Shown here: piece after piece, positions 10,766 through 24,279 of the stretch
How positions within the stretch are numbered: the stretch's first letter is position 1
How the letters are laid out: the number at the start of each line of letters is the position of its first letter
NCBI GenBank assembly: GCA_028023455.1
Contig: JAQFVV010013359.1
Span: forward strand, 80,574-144,573
Source of the DNA: Epiperipatus broadwayi
Taxonomy: Eukaryota > Onychophora > Udeonychophora > Euonychophora > Peripatidae
Direction of reading: 5' to 3'
DNA: 64,000 nt
Notes under the pieces: generated by a model
What the model saw: the letters and a program-made list of their open reading frames with translations, nothing else
Databases searched by the model: none
What the model was told of the DNA's origin: nothing
Made by a program: the position numbers and the translations under genes

Positions 10766-13700
10766 AATATTTTATGCACCACTCTTATATGTTAGTATTA
10801 ATTTTTCATTGTTATGTATTATTTAACACAGCAGCCTAATGATCTAGTTATATTTGTTAGCAGAATAGCACCTGGAACTGAATCCAGAAAGAGTTTGAGG
10901 CAAAATTAAAAAATCTAATGTGGCAAAAATCATCTAGGTCTATTAAGCAATGATTTGTATTTGCTTCTCTTAAGAATGAAAACTTTAATATTGTTAAGTA
11001 AGGTTGATTAATAGTTGATTAATTATTAAAACAAACTAATTAAAAATGACTATATAACATTTATCTTTTATAATGATGATAATTATTATCCTCCAGTATT
11101 TAAATTGAGGATTATTTTGAAATAGTAAACAATCTATTCCTATTTCATGTTAATATCTTCTCAATACCATCTGATAACACACTTTACCTATCCCAAGTTC
11201 AAATTAGATTTAGGAAACAAACAGATATATAATTTTTTTATTGTTATTATCCATTTTTATCATTTATTTTATATTGGGTAACAAAGTAATTGCTGTTTTT
11301 TTAATATTTCTCTTTTGTCATTAAAGAAACATCACCACTGCATATTTACAATATAAAGGTCATATTTAATATATTAACTTACAAATAAAATCTATCTGGA
11401 TTAAATCATCATTATTGTATTAAAGCTATCTGAAATATAGAAGTATTGGATAGAATAGTGTACATAAAACCCCTTTTATATTGTTATATCCTAGAATGCA
11501 TAAACACACTTAATATCCATGCATTTATTTTGTTATTTTATCTAACACTGAGATAAATCATTGATCAACTTTATATTAGTGCTTATAGTAAGAAACCATA
11601 TATTTGCCAAAAATTTTATTATTAAAATAGAATGATACTAGAAGTATATATATTATTGAATAACCCTGAGAAATTTAATTATTACTTTATTTTTAAACAT
11701 ATAAATGTTCAGATATTTATAATAAAAAAAAGGTAGACATGCCATTTTAAAAATTGATTTTATTCATGATGAGCATGCTTAGAGTACAATGTGGACCATA
11801 ATTATAGATATACTTCATTACTATTACTGATGGTGTTTAAGTATACTTGTTTATATTCAAATTCATTTTAATTTGCTGTAGTTAAGGAAAACTTTATTTG
11901 AAATCTTAGACAGCCCATATCTTCAAGATAGGGGTACTGGTATCTTTTTTATTTATTGCAAATTGATATTTGGCTATGGTCCAAGTCTCTATTTTTTCTC
12001 TTTTCATCCTCTCTCTCAGTACAAACAATTTTTGCTTTAGATAAATCTAATTCTTGGCTAGGATACTGTTTGTGTTTTATGAAATGGAGTATTCAGTATT
12101 TCTTTTAGCTCTATTGTAGAAATAGTTATGCTGGGCCAAATAAGTAGATTGGATTTGGATTAACCATAATAGGCATATCAACACTTGACTTGATGGCAAG
12201 AGATTTTAAAACTATTTGATGAGCCAATTCAATGGACAATTTGTCTTTCAAATTTGTTTAATAAGTTATTTAAAGCTGGAAAAGAATAAAAGCTTATATT
12301 AAATGTTGTGAACAAATTCTTTTAAATTTGCTAGAAGTTTTTGGTACATATGGTAAGCTTATCCATTTCTAAGTATCTTCAGGTTTAGACTGTAGGATTT
12401 TTTTCATTTTGTTGTAGAATCTATCAATGATACTATAAATTTTATTAAGATTGTATCCCATATTTTATATATTCTTAATATAAGCATCTATAATAAATAA
12501 AATTAAAACTGTGTGAAGCGCTTGAAAAAGAAGCTATAAAGAGTGCAAAAATATTAAAAGCTTAGTGCTTTTGAGGTGGGTTGCCTCGTATTCATAGCAA
12601 TACTGAGCAGTGCAGAACAGAGAGATAATGGCAATATGCAAAATGCATGCAAATTATTTACATAGCCCGGCGTTTGGAGATTGTTTTTTCGATTAATTTT
12701 GAATTCACATAATTTTGCATTGCTATGTAGGAAGCCTTTAAGCCCAACAAACTTGTGGGCCATGGGTGTTTTGATTTGGTGTGGATTGCATCTCTTAGAT
12801 TTAATGGTTTTAATATCATTTTATAGTTTAGTGAATGTGACCATCTTTGAACATAAAGATCCAGGAATTTGATACTTTAGTTCTTAACTGAATGTGAATC
12901 TATTATCAAAGTATAGAATAGTTTTAACTTTTGTGGAAATAGATAAATCTTGCATGCATAATAATTTCAAGTCAAGTGAGGGATAGTAGACACACTTCTT
13001 TTTCTGTCTCAACTGCATTTCCATATTATTGCCACCATTTCCAATGGTTTCAAATTTGGCACATCTCAACTGAGATCACATCTCGTTATTGGTTTCAATA
13101 TACACCTGGGTCTCATTTTATGTGCATTATTTTAATGCAATTTTGAAGTTATGTGATTCATGTTTCTTCTTAATATCTTTCATATTTCACTATATTTATT
13201 AGATATCAATAAATTTAAACTTATTTTCACTTGAAATACTTTTTTTTTTCAAAAATATAATGTTATATTAGCAGCGAATGTGAATATGGCCTGAAGCTGT
13301 ATTTAGAAACTTAGCTTCTATGTAAATAATCTACTTATACTAATGACTAAATAATAATTAGATTTATACTTACATATAAAAATATCGCAATAAATGTTCT
13401 AAAAATTTAAACTTTTAAACTGTATTTTGTTATATATAATAGAAATAAATAATCTTTTAGATTTTTAAAATAAAAAACCAAGATTTTATAAACTGAAAAT
13501 AATCTTTCTAATGATAATGTATAATCTTTTTGTTTTGATTGCGATGTCATTTTTTAAATATAAAAACAGAAAACCATTAACACAGCACAAATCTAAAAGT
13601 GGCACTAGTTGTACATCACATCACAAATAAAAATACAGTGGCTAACAGGTTTCTCTGGACATAAATGCTGATTTCTTACCAGTTTACAAATGAACGCTAG

Positions 13701-14429
13701 TGGTAATGATTAAAATATGTATGAAAAATGTAAAATTAAATACTGTAGTAATAAAAAAAAAGTAAAAAAGTTTGTCTTATATTAATTTTTTTCAAATATT
13801 TGAATGAGCAAATGTTTTGCCATTCTCAAGTAGGTTTTATTAATTAAGTATTTCACAAGTTAGTTTTATTTAATAATTTCATTCATAGAAAAGTAAATAT
13901 TACCGTCTTAGTTTATTATGGGGAATGTTTCACTCAGTTTCATTTTAAATCTACCAGAGAATTTTAACAGAGAATTTCCATTCATTTGTTTTATGAGTGT
14001 TATATTAATAATAAATATAAATATTTTTTTATATGCATTGAGGATTAATATTCTCGCATTTAATTTGCAATCAAAAGTTCACTAGTTATTATATTTTAGT
14101 ATTGAATATTTTATTATGTGTGCATTGTGCCTTGCCTAGAATTTTATATGCATTTAATTTTAAAGTATTTCATATAGTGGTCGTTTGACACATAGTTTGC
14201 TTTGTTGCTTCGAACATTGAATATACATTTTTGTACTTTAAACTTCTTAGAAATAAATTAATTCAGGTGAAGTATATATCTTGCTATTACTTAGTATTTG
14301 TTAGCCTCATAGAGTTAGGCTTAGTTAATGATTTTGAGTATGTTTTATGGAGTAGACAATGTCCTTATTGTATTGTATTTCCATGATTTGATAGTGCTTG
14401 TCCCCAAAAGAGGGTTATTATATTGTATT

Positions 14430-14587
14430 TTTCAGTGATGCTGATCACATTTATAAGCATTGGAAATCCCATGAGAGGATCATGCTTTCTTGGTGTGTCT
14501 TTTCTTGTTCCCAGATGTACTGTAGACGAGTTCCAGACATCTTAGTTTTTGCCTCAAAGTTAGTTTTTTTTTTTTGAAAGCCACCAT
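14430..14587 (-). pseudogene. possible pogo/Tigger-like transposase N-terminus relic, left copy
   Basis: The minus strand from an ATG at 14587 mirrors the middle-copy frame described at 19529. An A-rich codon run is followed by a stretch resembling the N-terminal Psq/CENP-B helix-turn-helix of pogo-family transposases. The homopolymer length differs from the other copies, so the frame is shifted here. Family assignment is weak. Confidence 0.2.
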
Positions 14588-16636
14588 ATTCTATTCCAGC
14601 TCTGAGGAGCTTATATGTTTTTATATTTTTTGCCTATCATTCATGATGACTTAATGCTAGTTCCACCACAGTAGGTGATGTTTGCATTTGTTTTAGATTA
14701 ATGATGACAAGATATGTTTGCTTGAGGAACTTTGTTTCTTCAGGGAGTGGTAGCTATTTTAGGGCTCATAAGTATATCAATGTTTGAATTGTGTGGATAT
14801 GATAGTTTACCATCAACAAGCTAACCAACAATAAATTCTATTTCTTATTAAGTGTTAAATTATGCATATGTTATAAGTGGCAATTCACACATACTAATTT
14901 TAATATTTGCATCCAGAGTTTCGTCACTGGATTTATAAGTCTGTTGCATCATTAATTTTAAAAACATTGAGGATAATAGTTTTATGCGGACTAAATTTAT
15001 TTAAAAGAGTATAACTGATCTCTGATGAATCAATGCCCCATACACTTACTTTAGTTTAATTTAAAAAAAAAAAATTAGCTTAGTCTAATTTTAAATATAT
15101 CATTAGTTTTAATATTAGTTATGTAAGTATAACTAGTTGTAGTTTTCAAAATATATGCTTTTCTAGCTTAGCGTTTGTTAAGCTCAGGATTATAAGGTTA
15201 AGCTTAGGGTTTCAAATACAAACCTAGTTGTGTGTGTCATTCTGATTATTAGAAGACACCATAATGTCATGAATTATTTTAATTAAAAAATTAGAAGTGT
15301 GCTTATTAAATACAGACATTATAATTAAAGTTCAAGATTTTGAAATCTCTAATTGTTTAAAAGAGATTAAAATCTAGTATTAAATAACCTTTGCCTGCTA
15401 TTATGTATAACTATATTTTATTAATGTATTTATCAGAATAAATAAGGTAAAATGTTTTAAGAGGGATAGTTTAAAACAGTAGCTAAAGAAGATGTATATT
15501 AATGTAAACCATGTAAAGTTTTTCAAAAGTCAAAATACTTGTATTAGGTCCCAGCGCTATATTGGCAATGCTTGTATTCCATTTTAATTTGTATATACTT
15601 TCTTACTGTTTTCCATAAATTAAATTATTATTATTTTAAAAGTTTTGTTTTGCTTATTTTGCTTCCAAGTTCACAAAATCTTAAGTTTCAAAGTTTATTA
15701 AATTTTTAATTCAAAAGTTCACAAATATATCATAAAGTTAATTAAATATATTTGATATTGGTTTTAAAATTATAAAGCCATGCTAAAGTAAGTGATTCAT
15801 AAATTGAATCACAATAACAGATAATTGCATTATATCAGATACATAGTTAAATGTTTAGTTAAAAGTTTATTTTTAAATTATCAGCATATCTTCTCAGATT
15901 AAAGACTATGCAATATGAGATTAAGAATATTAGTACTTGAGAAGAATATTTTAGTTACCATTATTTTAAAAGCTGCACATTATCTTATATTAACTGCACA
16001 TTGTCTATCATTATTTTAAACTTTATATGCCCAAAGAATTTTAATCCATCTGTATTTGAGGTCTTGAGTAGGTTGTCTGTGAGTATGGGAAAGGCATAAA
16101 AAGTACCTTTGTCCTTTTCTTTGCTCGAGTAATATCTTGGATAATAGGCCATTATTAGTTTAAATTTAAATTGATTCATTAAATTTGTGAATTAATATTT
16201 ATTTTGTTTATTATTCTAAGATTGAATATAATATAGCTATTCTATGATCAGCCAAGATATCACTCATCTGTTTTATTCATTTCAGCAATTATTTCTTAGG
16301 CAACTTAATTTTTTATTTTGCACAAGAGTTTATTTTTTTTAGAAATCCCTGATGTTGTTTACTCTTGTTGCCTTGTTAGATATAATTCAGAAAGATAATA
16401 TTTTCCAAAGTATTATTTATTCTTAATCAGTGTGTGATCTAATATAGGCCTACTCTAAGAACTATTAATTAATGATTTTAGATAATTTTTTGTGTGGTTA
16501 AGTAGTAGAGTATTAATGTGCCATAGTAGTTATAGTTGCATTAGTATTGGATTTGGTCTCTATCTGATTATACATCTCTGAATCATCATCTCTTTTTCTT
16601 TAAATTTATTGTAACCCCATTGAGCTGAGTCGTTAA

Positions 16637-16793
16637 GTGTCTCTCATTTCATTTCTGTTCATATCATTTCTCATCTCTCTTTCACATTTCTTCTATTATC
16701 TCATCCATTTCATTATCCATTCCAAATCATTTCATTTTATTTTCTCTCTTTCACATCCCTGCTATCATCTAATCCATTTCAAATCATTTCATT
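16637..16793. repeat. pyrimidine-rich CATTTC low-complexity tract at the palindrome centre (left)
   Basis: A run of imperfect TCATTTC, ATCCATTCC and CTCTCTTTCAC motifs leads into the assembly gap. The mirrored tract starts right after the gap (17294-17450), and the right copy carries the same tract at 63830-64000. Confidence 0.85.
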
Positions 16794-17293
16794 NNNNNNN
16801 NNNNNNNNNNNNNNNNNNNNNNNNNNNNNNNNNNNNNNNNNNNNNNNNNNNNNNNNNNNNNNNNNNNNNNNNNNNNNNNNNNNNNNNNNNNNNNNNNNNN
16901 NNNNNNNNNNNNNNNNNNNNNNNNNNNNNNNNNNNNNNNNNNNNNNNNNNNNNNNNNNNNNNNNNNNNNNNNNNNNNNNNNNNNNNNNNNNNNNNNNNNN
17001 NNNNNNNNNNNNNNNNNNNNNNNNNNNNNNNNNNNNNNNNNNNNNNNNNNNNNNNNNNNNNNNNNNNNNNNNNNNNNNNNNNNNNNNNNNNNNNNNNNNN
17101 NNNNNNNNNNNNNNNNNNNNNNNNNNNNNNNNNNNNNNNNNNNNNNNNNNNNNNNNNNNNNNNNNNNNNNNNNNNNNNNNNNNNNNNNNNNNNNNNNNNN
17201 NNNNNNNNNNNNNNNNNNNNNNNNNNNNNNNNNNNNNNNNNNNNNNNNNNNNNNNNNNNNNNNNNNNNNNNNNNNNNNNNNNNNNNNNNNNNN
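16794..17293. other. assembly gap of exactly 500 N
   Basis: 500 consecutive Ns. Exact round size suggests a placeholder of unknown true length. It lies at the centre of the large inverted repeat, where short-read assembly commonly fails. Confidence 0.99.
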
Positions 17294-17450
17294 AGATGAA
17301 ATGAAATGATTTGAAATGGATTAGATGATAGCAGGGATGTGAAACAGAGAAAATAAAATGATTTGGAATGGATAATGAAATGGATGAGATAATAGAAGAA
17401 ATGTGAAAAAGAAATGAGAAATGATATGAACAGAAATGAAATGAGAAACT
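17294..17450. repeat. purine-rich GAAATG low-complexity tract at the palindrome centre (right)
   Basis: Mirror image of 16637-16793, beginning immediately after the Ns. On this strand it reads as GAAATGA/GGATGA-type motifs. Confidence 0.85.
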
Positions 17451-19528
17451 CTTAATGACTCGGCTCAATGGGGTTACAATAAATTTAAAGAAAAAGAGAT
17501 GATGATTCAGAGATGTATAATCAGATAGAGACCAAATCCAATACTAATGCAATTATAACTACTATGGCACATTAATACTGTACTACTTAACCACATAAAA
17601 GATTATCTAAAATCATTAATTAATAGTTCTTAGAGTAGGCCTATATCAGATCACACACTGATTAAGAATAAATAATACTTTGATTGGAAAATATTATCTT
17701 TCTGAATTATATCTAACAAGGCAACAAGAGTAAACAACCTCAGAGATTTCTAAAAAAAATAAACTCTTTTGCAAAATAAAAATTTAAGTTGCCTAAGAAA
17801 TAATTGCTGAAATAAATAAAACAAATGAGTGATATCTTGGCTGACCATAGAATAACTATATTATATTCAATCTTAGAATAATAAACAAAATAAATATTAA
17901 TTCACAAATTTAATGAATCAATTTAAATTTAAACTAATAATGGCCTATTATCCAAGATACTACTCGAGCAAAGAAAAGGACAAGGGTACTTTTTACGCCT
18001 TTCCCATACTCACAGACAACCTACTCAAGACCTCGAATACAGATGGATTAAAATTCTTTGGCCATATAAAGTTTAAAATAATGATAGACAATGTGCAGTT
18101 AATATAAGATAATGTGCAGCTTTTAAAATAATGGTAACTAAAATATTCTTCTGAAGTACTTATATTCTTAATCTCATATTGCATAGTCTTTAATCTGAGA
18201 AGATATGCTGATAATTTAAAAATAAACTTTTAACTAAACATTTAACTATGTATCTGATATAATGCAATTATCTGTTATTGTGATTTAATGTATGAATCAC
18301 TTACTTTAGCATGGCTTTATAATTTTAAAACCAATATCAAATATATTTAATTAACTTTATGATATATTTGTGAACTTTTGAATTAAAAATTTAATAAACT
18401 TTGAAACTTAAGATTTTGTGAACTTGGAACTCAAGACAATAATATTTTCATATAAAAGCAAAATAAGCAAAACAAAACTTTTGAAATAATAATAATTTAA
18501 TTTATGGAAAACAGTAAGAAAGTATACACAAATTAAAATGGAATACAAGCATTGCCAATAAAGCGATGGGACCTAATACAAGTATTTTGACTTTTGAAAA
18601 ACTTTTCATGGTTTACATTAATATACATCTTTTTTAGCTACTGTTTTAAACTATCCCTCTTAAAACATTTTACCTTATTTATTCTGATAAATACATTAAT
18701 AAAATATAGTTATACATAATAGCAGGCAAAGGTTATTTAATACTAGATTTTTATCTCTTTTAAACAATTAGAGATTTCAAAATCTTGAACTTTAATTATA
18801 ATGTCTGTATTTAATAAGCACACTTCTAATTTTTTTAATTAAAATAATTCATGACATTATGGTGTCTTCTAATAATCAGAATGACACACAACTAGGTTTG
18901 TATTTGAAACCCTAAGCTTAACCTTATAATTCTGAGCTTAACAAACGCTAAGCTAGAAAAGCATATATTTTGAAACTACAACTAGTTATACTCACATAAC
19001 CAATATTAAAACTAATGATATATTTAAAATTAGACTAAGCTAATTTTTTTTTAAAATTAAACTAAAGTAAGTGTATGGGGCATTCATTCATCAGAGATCA
19101 GTTATACTCTTTTAAATAAATTTAGTCCGCATAAAACTATTATCCTCAATGTTTTTAAAATTAATGATGCAACAGACTTATAAATCCAGTGACGAAACTC
19201 TGGATGCAAATATTAAAATTAGTATGCATGAATTGTCTCTTATAACATATGCATAATTTAACACTTAATAAGAAATAGAATTTATTGTTGGTTAGCTTGT
19301 TGATGATAAACTATCATATCCACACAATTCAAACATTGATATACATATGAGCCCTAAAATAGCTACCACTACCTGAAGAAACAAAGTTCCTCAAACAAAC
19401 ATATCTTGTCATCATTAATCTAAAACAAATGCAAACATCACCTACTGTGGTGGAACTAGCATTAAGTCATCATGAATGATAGGCAAAAAATATAAGAACA
19501 TATAAGCTCCTCAGAGCTGGAAAAGAAT

Positions 19529-19650
19529 ATGGCGGCTTTAAAAAAAAAAAACCTAACTTTGAGGCAAAAACTAAGATGTCTGGAACTCATCTACAGTACA
19601 TCTGGGAACAAGAAAAGTCACACCAAGAAAGCACGATCCTCTCTCATGGG
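19529..19650 (+). pseudogene. possible pogo/Tigger-like transposase N-terminus relic, middle copy
   Basis: From ATG at 19529 the frame reads MAALKKKNLTLRQKLRCLEL. The stretch LTLRQKLRCLEL resembles the first helix of the Psq/CENP-B-type DNA-binding domain that starts pogo/Tigger transposases. The frame then drifts; the +1 frame from 19576 continues with Ser/His/Lys-rich sequence. A 12-A homopolymer in the Lys codons varies in length among the copies, so it is not maintained as a protein. No DDE catalytic domain is seen nearby. This could also be a chance lysine-rich match. Confidence 0.25.
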
Positions 19651-22600
19651 ATTTCCAATGCTTATAAATGTGATCAGCATCACTGCAAAATACAATATAA
19701 TAACCCTCATTTGGGGACAATCACTATCAAATCATGGAAATACATTACAATAAGGACATTGTCTACTCCATAATCATTAACTAAGCCTAACTCTATGAGG
19801 CTAACAAATACTAACTAATAGCAAGATATATACTTCACCTGAATTAATTTATTTCTAAGAAGTTTAAAGTACAAAAATGTATATTCAATGTTCGAACCAA
19901 CAAAGCAAACTATGTGTCAAACGACAACAATATGAAATACTTTAAAATTAAAAGCATATAAAATTCTAGGCAAGGCACAATGCACACATAATAAAATATT
20001 CAATACTAAAATATAATAACTAGCAAACTTTTGATTGCAAATTAAATGCGAGAATATTAATCCTCAATGCATATAAAAAATATTTATATTTATTATTAAT
20101 ATAACACTCATAAAACAAATGAATGGAAATTCTCTGATAAAATTCTCTGGTAGATTTAAAATGAAACTGAGTGAAACATTCCCCATAATAAACTAAGACG
20201 GTAATATTTACTTCTCTATGAATGAAATTATTAAATAAAACTAACTTGTGAAATACTTAATTAATAAAACCTACTTGAGAATGGCAAAACATTTGCTCAT
20301 TCAAATATTTGAAAAAAATTAATACAAGACAAACTTTTTTACTTTTTTTATTACTACAGTATTTAATTTTACATTTTTCATACATATTTTAATCATTACC
20401 GCTAGTGTTTGTTTGTAAACTGGTAAGAAATCAGATTCAATGTGATGTGATGTATTGTGGCTTCTCCTTAAACAAAGTCAAGAATCTCTCAGCATTTATG
20501 TCCAGAGAAACCTGTTAGCCACTGTATTTTTATTCATGATGTGATGTACAACTAGTGCCATTTTTAGTTTTGTGCTGTGTTAATGGTTTTCTGTTTTTAT
20601 ATTAAAAAAATGACATCGCAATCAAAACAAAAAGATTATACATTATCATTAGAAAGATTATTTTCAGTTTATAAAATCTTGGTTTTTTATTTTAAAAATC
20701 TAAAAGATTATTTATTTCTGTTATATATAACAAAATACAGTTTAAAAGTTTAAATTTTTAGAACATTTATTGCGATATTTTTATATGTAAGTATAAATCT
20801 AATTATTATTTACTCATTAGTATAAGTAGATTATTTACATAGAAGCTAAGTTTCTAAATACAGCTTCAGGCCATATTCACATTCGCTGCTAATATAACAT
20901 TATATTTTTGAAAAAAAAAGTATTTCAAGTGAAAATAAGTTTAAATTTCTTGATATCTAATAAATATAGTGAAATATGAAAGATATTAAGAAGAAACATG
21001 AATCTCATAACTTCAAAATTGCATTAAAATAATGTACATAAAACGAGACCCAGGTGTATATTGAAACCAATAACGAGATGTGATCTCAGTTGAGATGTGC
21101 CAAATTTGAAACCATTGGAAATGGTGGCAATAATATAGAAATGCAGTTGAGACAGAAAAAGAAGTCTGTCTACTAACCCTCACTTGACTTGAAATTATTA
21201 TGCGTGCAAGATTTATCTATTTCCACAAAAGTTAAAACTATTCTATACTTTGATAATAGATTCACATTCAGTTAAGAACTAAAGTATCAAATTCCTGGAT
21301 CTTTATGTTCAAAGATGGTCACATTCACTAAACTATAAAATGATATTAAAACCATTAAATCTAAGAGATGCAATCCACACCAAATCAAAAGACCCAAGGC
21401 CCACAAGTTTGTTGGGCTTAAAGGCTTCCTACATAGCAATGCAAAATTATGTGAATTCAAAATTGATCGAAAAAAACAATCTCCAAATGCCAGGCTATGT
21501 AAATAATTTGCATGTATTTTGCATATTGCCATCATCTCTTGGTTCTGCACTGCTCAGTATTGCTATGAATATGAGGCAACCTGCCTCAAAAGCACTAAGC
21601 TTTTAATATTTTTGCACTCTTTATAGCTTCTTTTTCAAGTGCTTCACACACTTTTAATTTTATTTATTATAGATGCTTATATTAAGAATCTATAAAATAT
21701 GGGATACAATCTTAATAAAATTTATAGTATCATTGATAGATTCTACAACAAAATGAAAAAAATCCTACAGTCTAAACCTGAAGATACTTAGAAATGGATA
21801 AGCTTACCATATGTACCAAAAACTTCTAGCAAATTTAAAAGAATTTGTTCATGACATTTAATATAAGCTTTCATTCTTTTCCAGCTTTAAATAACTTATT
21901 GAACAAATTTGAAAGACAAATTGTCCACTGAATTGGCTCATCAAATAGTTTTAAAATCTCTTGCAATCAAGTCAATTGTTGATATGCCTATTATGGTAAA
22001 TCAAAATCCAATCTACTTATTTGGCCCAGCATAACTATCTCTACAATAGAGCTAAAAGAAATACTGAATACTCCATTTCATAAAACACGAACAGTATCCT
22101 AGCCAAGAATTAGATTTATCTAAAGCAAAAATTGTTTGTACTGAGAGAGAGGATGAAAAGAGAAAAATTAGAGACTTGGACCATAGCCAAAGATCAATTT
22201 GTAATAAATAAAAAAGATACCAGTACCCCTATCTTGAAGATATGGGCTCTCTAAGATTTCAAATAAAATTTTCCTAACTACAGCAAATTAAAATGAATTT
22301 GAATATAAACAAGTATACTTAAATACCATCAGTAATAGTAATGAAGTATAGCTATAATTATGGTCCACATTGTACTCTAGCATGAATTTAAGTTTACAAT
22401 CACAAATCCCTACCCTATTACAAACAGATATTAATTAAACATGAATAAAATATAAAAAAATACAATACATTTTTCTTTTTTTAAAGAGATTACGTTTAAG
22501 ATTTTAAATAAGAGTTTATAGAAATAAAGTTCAAGTTTGCTTGAGAGAGAAAGTCTATTATTCATTTTAAAGATAGATAAAGTTCGAAGATTTTAAATTT

Positions 22601-22668
22601 AACAGTTTATATTTCATTTTTATCTTTTATAAATTATACTTTCTTTTATCCGAGCTCGTTCCTTCGTG

Positions 22669-22797
22669 ATGAAGATCTATGAAGACTTATTACGATTTCT
22701 GAAGACGTTTTATGAAGACGGTTCTAGTGGTTTGATCCTGGGATCCGTGAATAGGCAAGCTACTTTCGGCCGGCCGCACCGAAGGAAGCCCCGTTGA
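22669..22797 (+). CDS. 42-codon open frame in the middle-copy-only segment
   Basis: ATG at 22669 to TGA at 22795. The product begins MKIYEDLLRF, continues LKTFYEDGSSG, and ends in a basic Arg/Lys/Pro-rich tail (GRPHRRKPR). The frame is open upstream for about 13 further codons with no other ATG. G+C content and balanced codons differ sharply from the AT-rich background, which argues for a coding or formerly coding piece. No family is recognised. It could be the first exon of a gene or a leader frame inside a retroelement. Confidence 0.35.
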   Translation: MKIYEDLLRFLKTFYEDGSSGLILGSVNRQATFGRPHRRKPR

Positions 22798-22935
22798 CGC
22801 TGACTACATTCTTAATTTCAGTGACAATAGGTTTTTTAAAAATTGTCTGCTTTCAACAAAGACAATTGAATTTAAAGATTTAATTTTCTGATTCTCTCCA
22901 ACTAACTAATTATTGTTTTGGATTTCTTTTTATAG

Positions 22936-23022
22936 TCCTCGGGTACGTTATCTCTGGAATGTAGGATTCATCAAACATATTTCATGTCTGTATTCCATTG
23001 ATTTATTTGGTTTGTGTCCAAG
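22936..23022 (+). CDS. candidate 87-nt exon in the middle-copy-only segment
   Basis: The interval is bounded on the left by a pyrimidine-rich stretch ending TTTTTATAG and on the right by AAG followed by GTAAGA, a strong 5' splice site. In one phase it is open throughout (29 codons' length), reading PRVRYLWNVGFIKHI and on. It lies 139 bases after the 42-codon frame. There is no sister copy to test conservation. Confidence 0.25.
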
Positions 23023-24279
23023 GTAAGATTTTGGGTTTTCCACTGAGGTCTGTGTCTATCTCTGGGCGAGAACTCGTATCTATTTCGTAACCATTTCTTT
23101 AATTGCGACTTTGCCTTTAGGATCTGTTTGTAATTTTTTTTTATAATTAAAAAAAAATCTTCGCTATTATTAAAAAGGTTTTTATTCTATACTTTATTTA
23201 AACTATAGAATCTTTGCTTCGATTCTATAATTTTTTTTTAAAGCTTATCTTAAATTTAAATCAAACATTAATAATTCGTTATTTGTGCATTTTGAAAGTT
23301 TGTGCTTTTAATTCAGTATTAGATATTTACAAAAACATTACGTATTATAATTTAAATGTAACGCATATATATATATCTCGTTACAATATATACTTCTAGT
23401 CTTATTCTATTTTAATAATAAAAATTTTGGCAAATATATGGTTTCTTACTATAAGCACTAATATAAAGTTGATCAATGATTTATCTCAGTGTTAGATAAG
23501 ATAACAAAATACATGCATGGATATTAAATGTGTTTATGCATTCTAGGATATAACAATATAAAAGGGGTTTTATGTACACTATTCTGTCCAATACTTCTAT
23601 ATTTCAGATAGCTTTAATACAATAATGATGATTTAATCCAGATAGATTTTATTTGTAAGCTAATATATTAAATATGACCTTTATATTGTAAATATGCAGT
23701 GGTGATGTTTCTTTAATGACAAAAGAGAAATATTAAAAAATTAGCAATTACTTTGTTACCCAATATAAAATAAATGATAAAAATGAATAATAACAATAAA
23801 AAAAATTATATAAGATATCTGTTTGTTTCCTAAATCTAATTTGAACTTGGGATAGGTAAAGTGTGTTATCAGATGGTATTGTGAAGATATTAACATTAAA
23901 TAGGAATAGATTGTTTACTATTTCAAAATAATCCTCAATTTAAATACTGGAGGATAATAATTATTATCGTTATAAAAGATAAATGTTATATAGTCATTTT
24001 TAATTAGTTTGTTTTATTAATTAATCAACTATTAATCAACCTTACTTAATAATATTAAAGTTTTCATTCTTAAGAGAAGCAAATACAAATCATTGCTTAA
24101 TAGACCTAGATGATTTTTGCCACATTAGATTTTTTAATTTTGCCTCAAACTCTTTTACTGGATTCAGTTCCAGGTGCTATTCTGCTAACAAATATAACTA
24201 GATCATTAGGCTGCTGTGTTAAATAATACATAACAATGAAAAATTAATACTAACATGTAAGAGTGATGCATAAAATATT

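Larger units (their letters stand above)
7925..16793. repeat. duplicated block X, left copy (left arm of palindrome)
   Basis: About 8.9 kb matching 17294-26469 in inverted orientation and 55028-64000 in direct orientation. Differences are scattered substitutions and several indels. It contains a 312-bp tandem repeat (8234-8876), a foldback cluster (9317-10765), and a possible transposase relic near 14587. The rest is AT-rich sequence with only short frames broken differently in each copy. I see no gene in 10770-14400 or 14620-16600. Relative to both other copies it lacks 58 bp at 13670, between two CTGA strings. Confidence 0.95.
22383..23398. other. about 1-kb segment present only in the middle copy of X
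   Basis: The left and right copies share about 130 bp here (11650-11783 and 58760-58895). The middle copy instead has about 1 kb with different composition. A G+C-richer core (22650-23110) includes a GGCCGGCC site, a 42-codon frame, and splice-like signals at 22931-22935 (TATAG), 23023 (GTAAGA) and 23110 (TTTAG). It ends in an AT-rich inverted pair TGTAACG/CGTTACA. It looks like an insertion accompanied by a small deletion. The mobile-element type is not identified: no target duplication could be recovered. Confidence 0.6.

Noticed and set aside
12554-13069. Frames of 61-69 codons in block X (and matching ones at 21287-21606 and 59670-60185) as genes
   Set aside because: Overlapping frames on both strands, not preserved equally in the three copies, no recognisable domain, AT-driven composition.
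16637-17468. Two 220-229 codon frames crossing the gap
   Set aside because: More than three quarters of each is Ns; the real parts are low-complexity CATTTC sequence.
22936-23060. Spliced-leader RNA gene (donor GTAAGA followed by ATTTTGG Sm-like site)
   Set aside because: Only one copy, no compact hairpin set after the Sm-like string, and the exon length is atypical.
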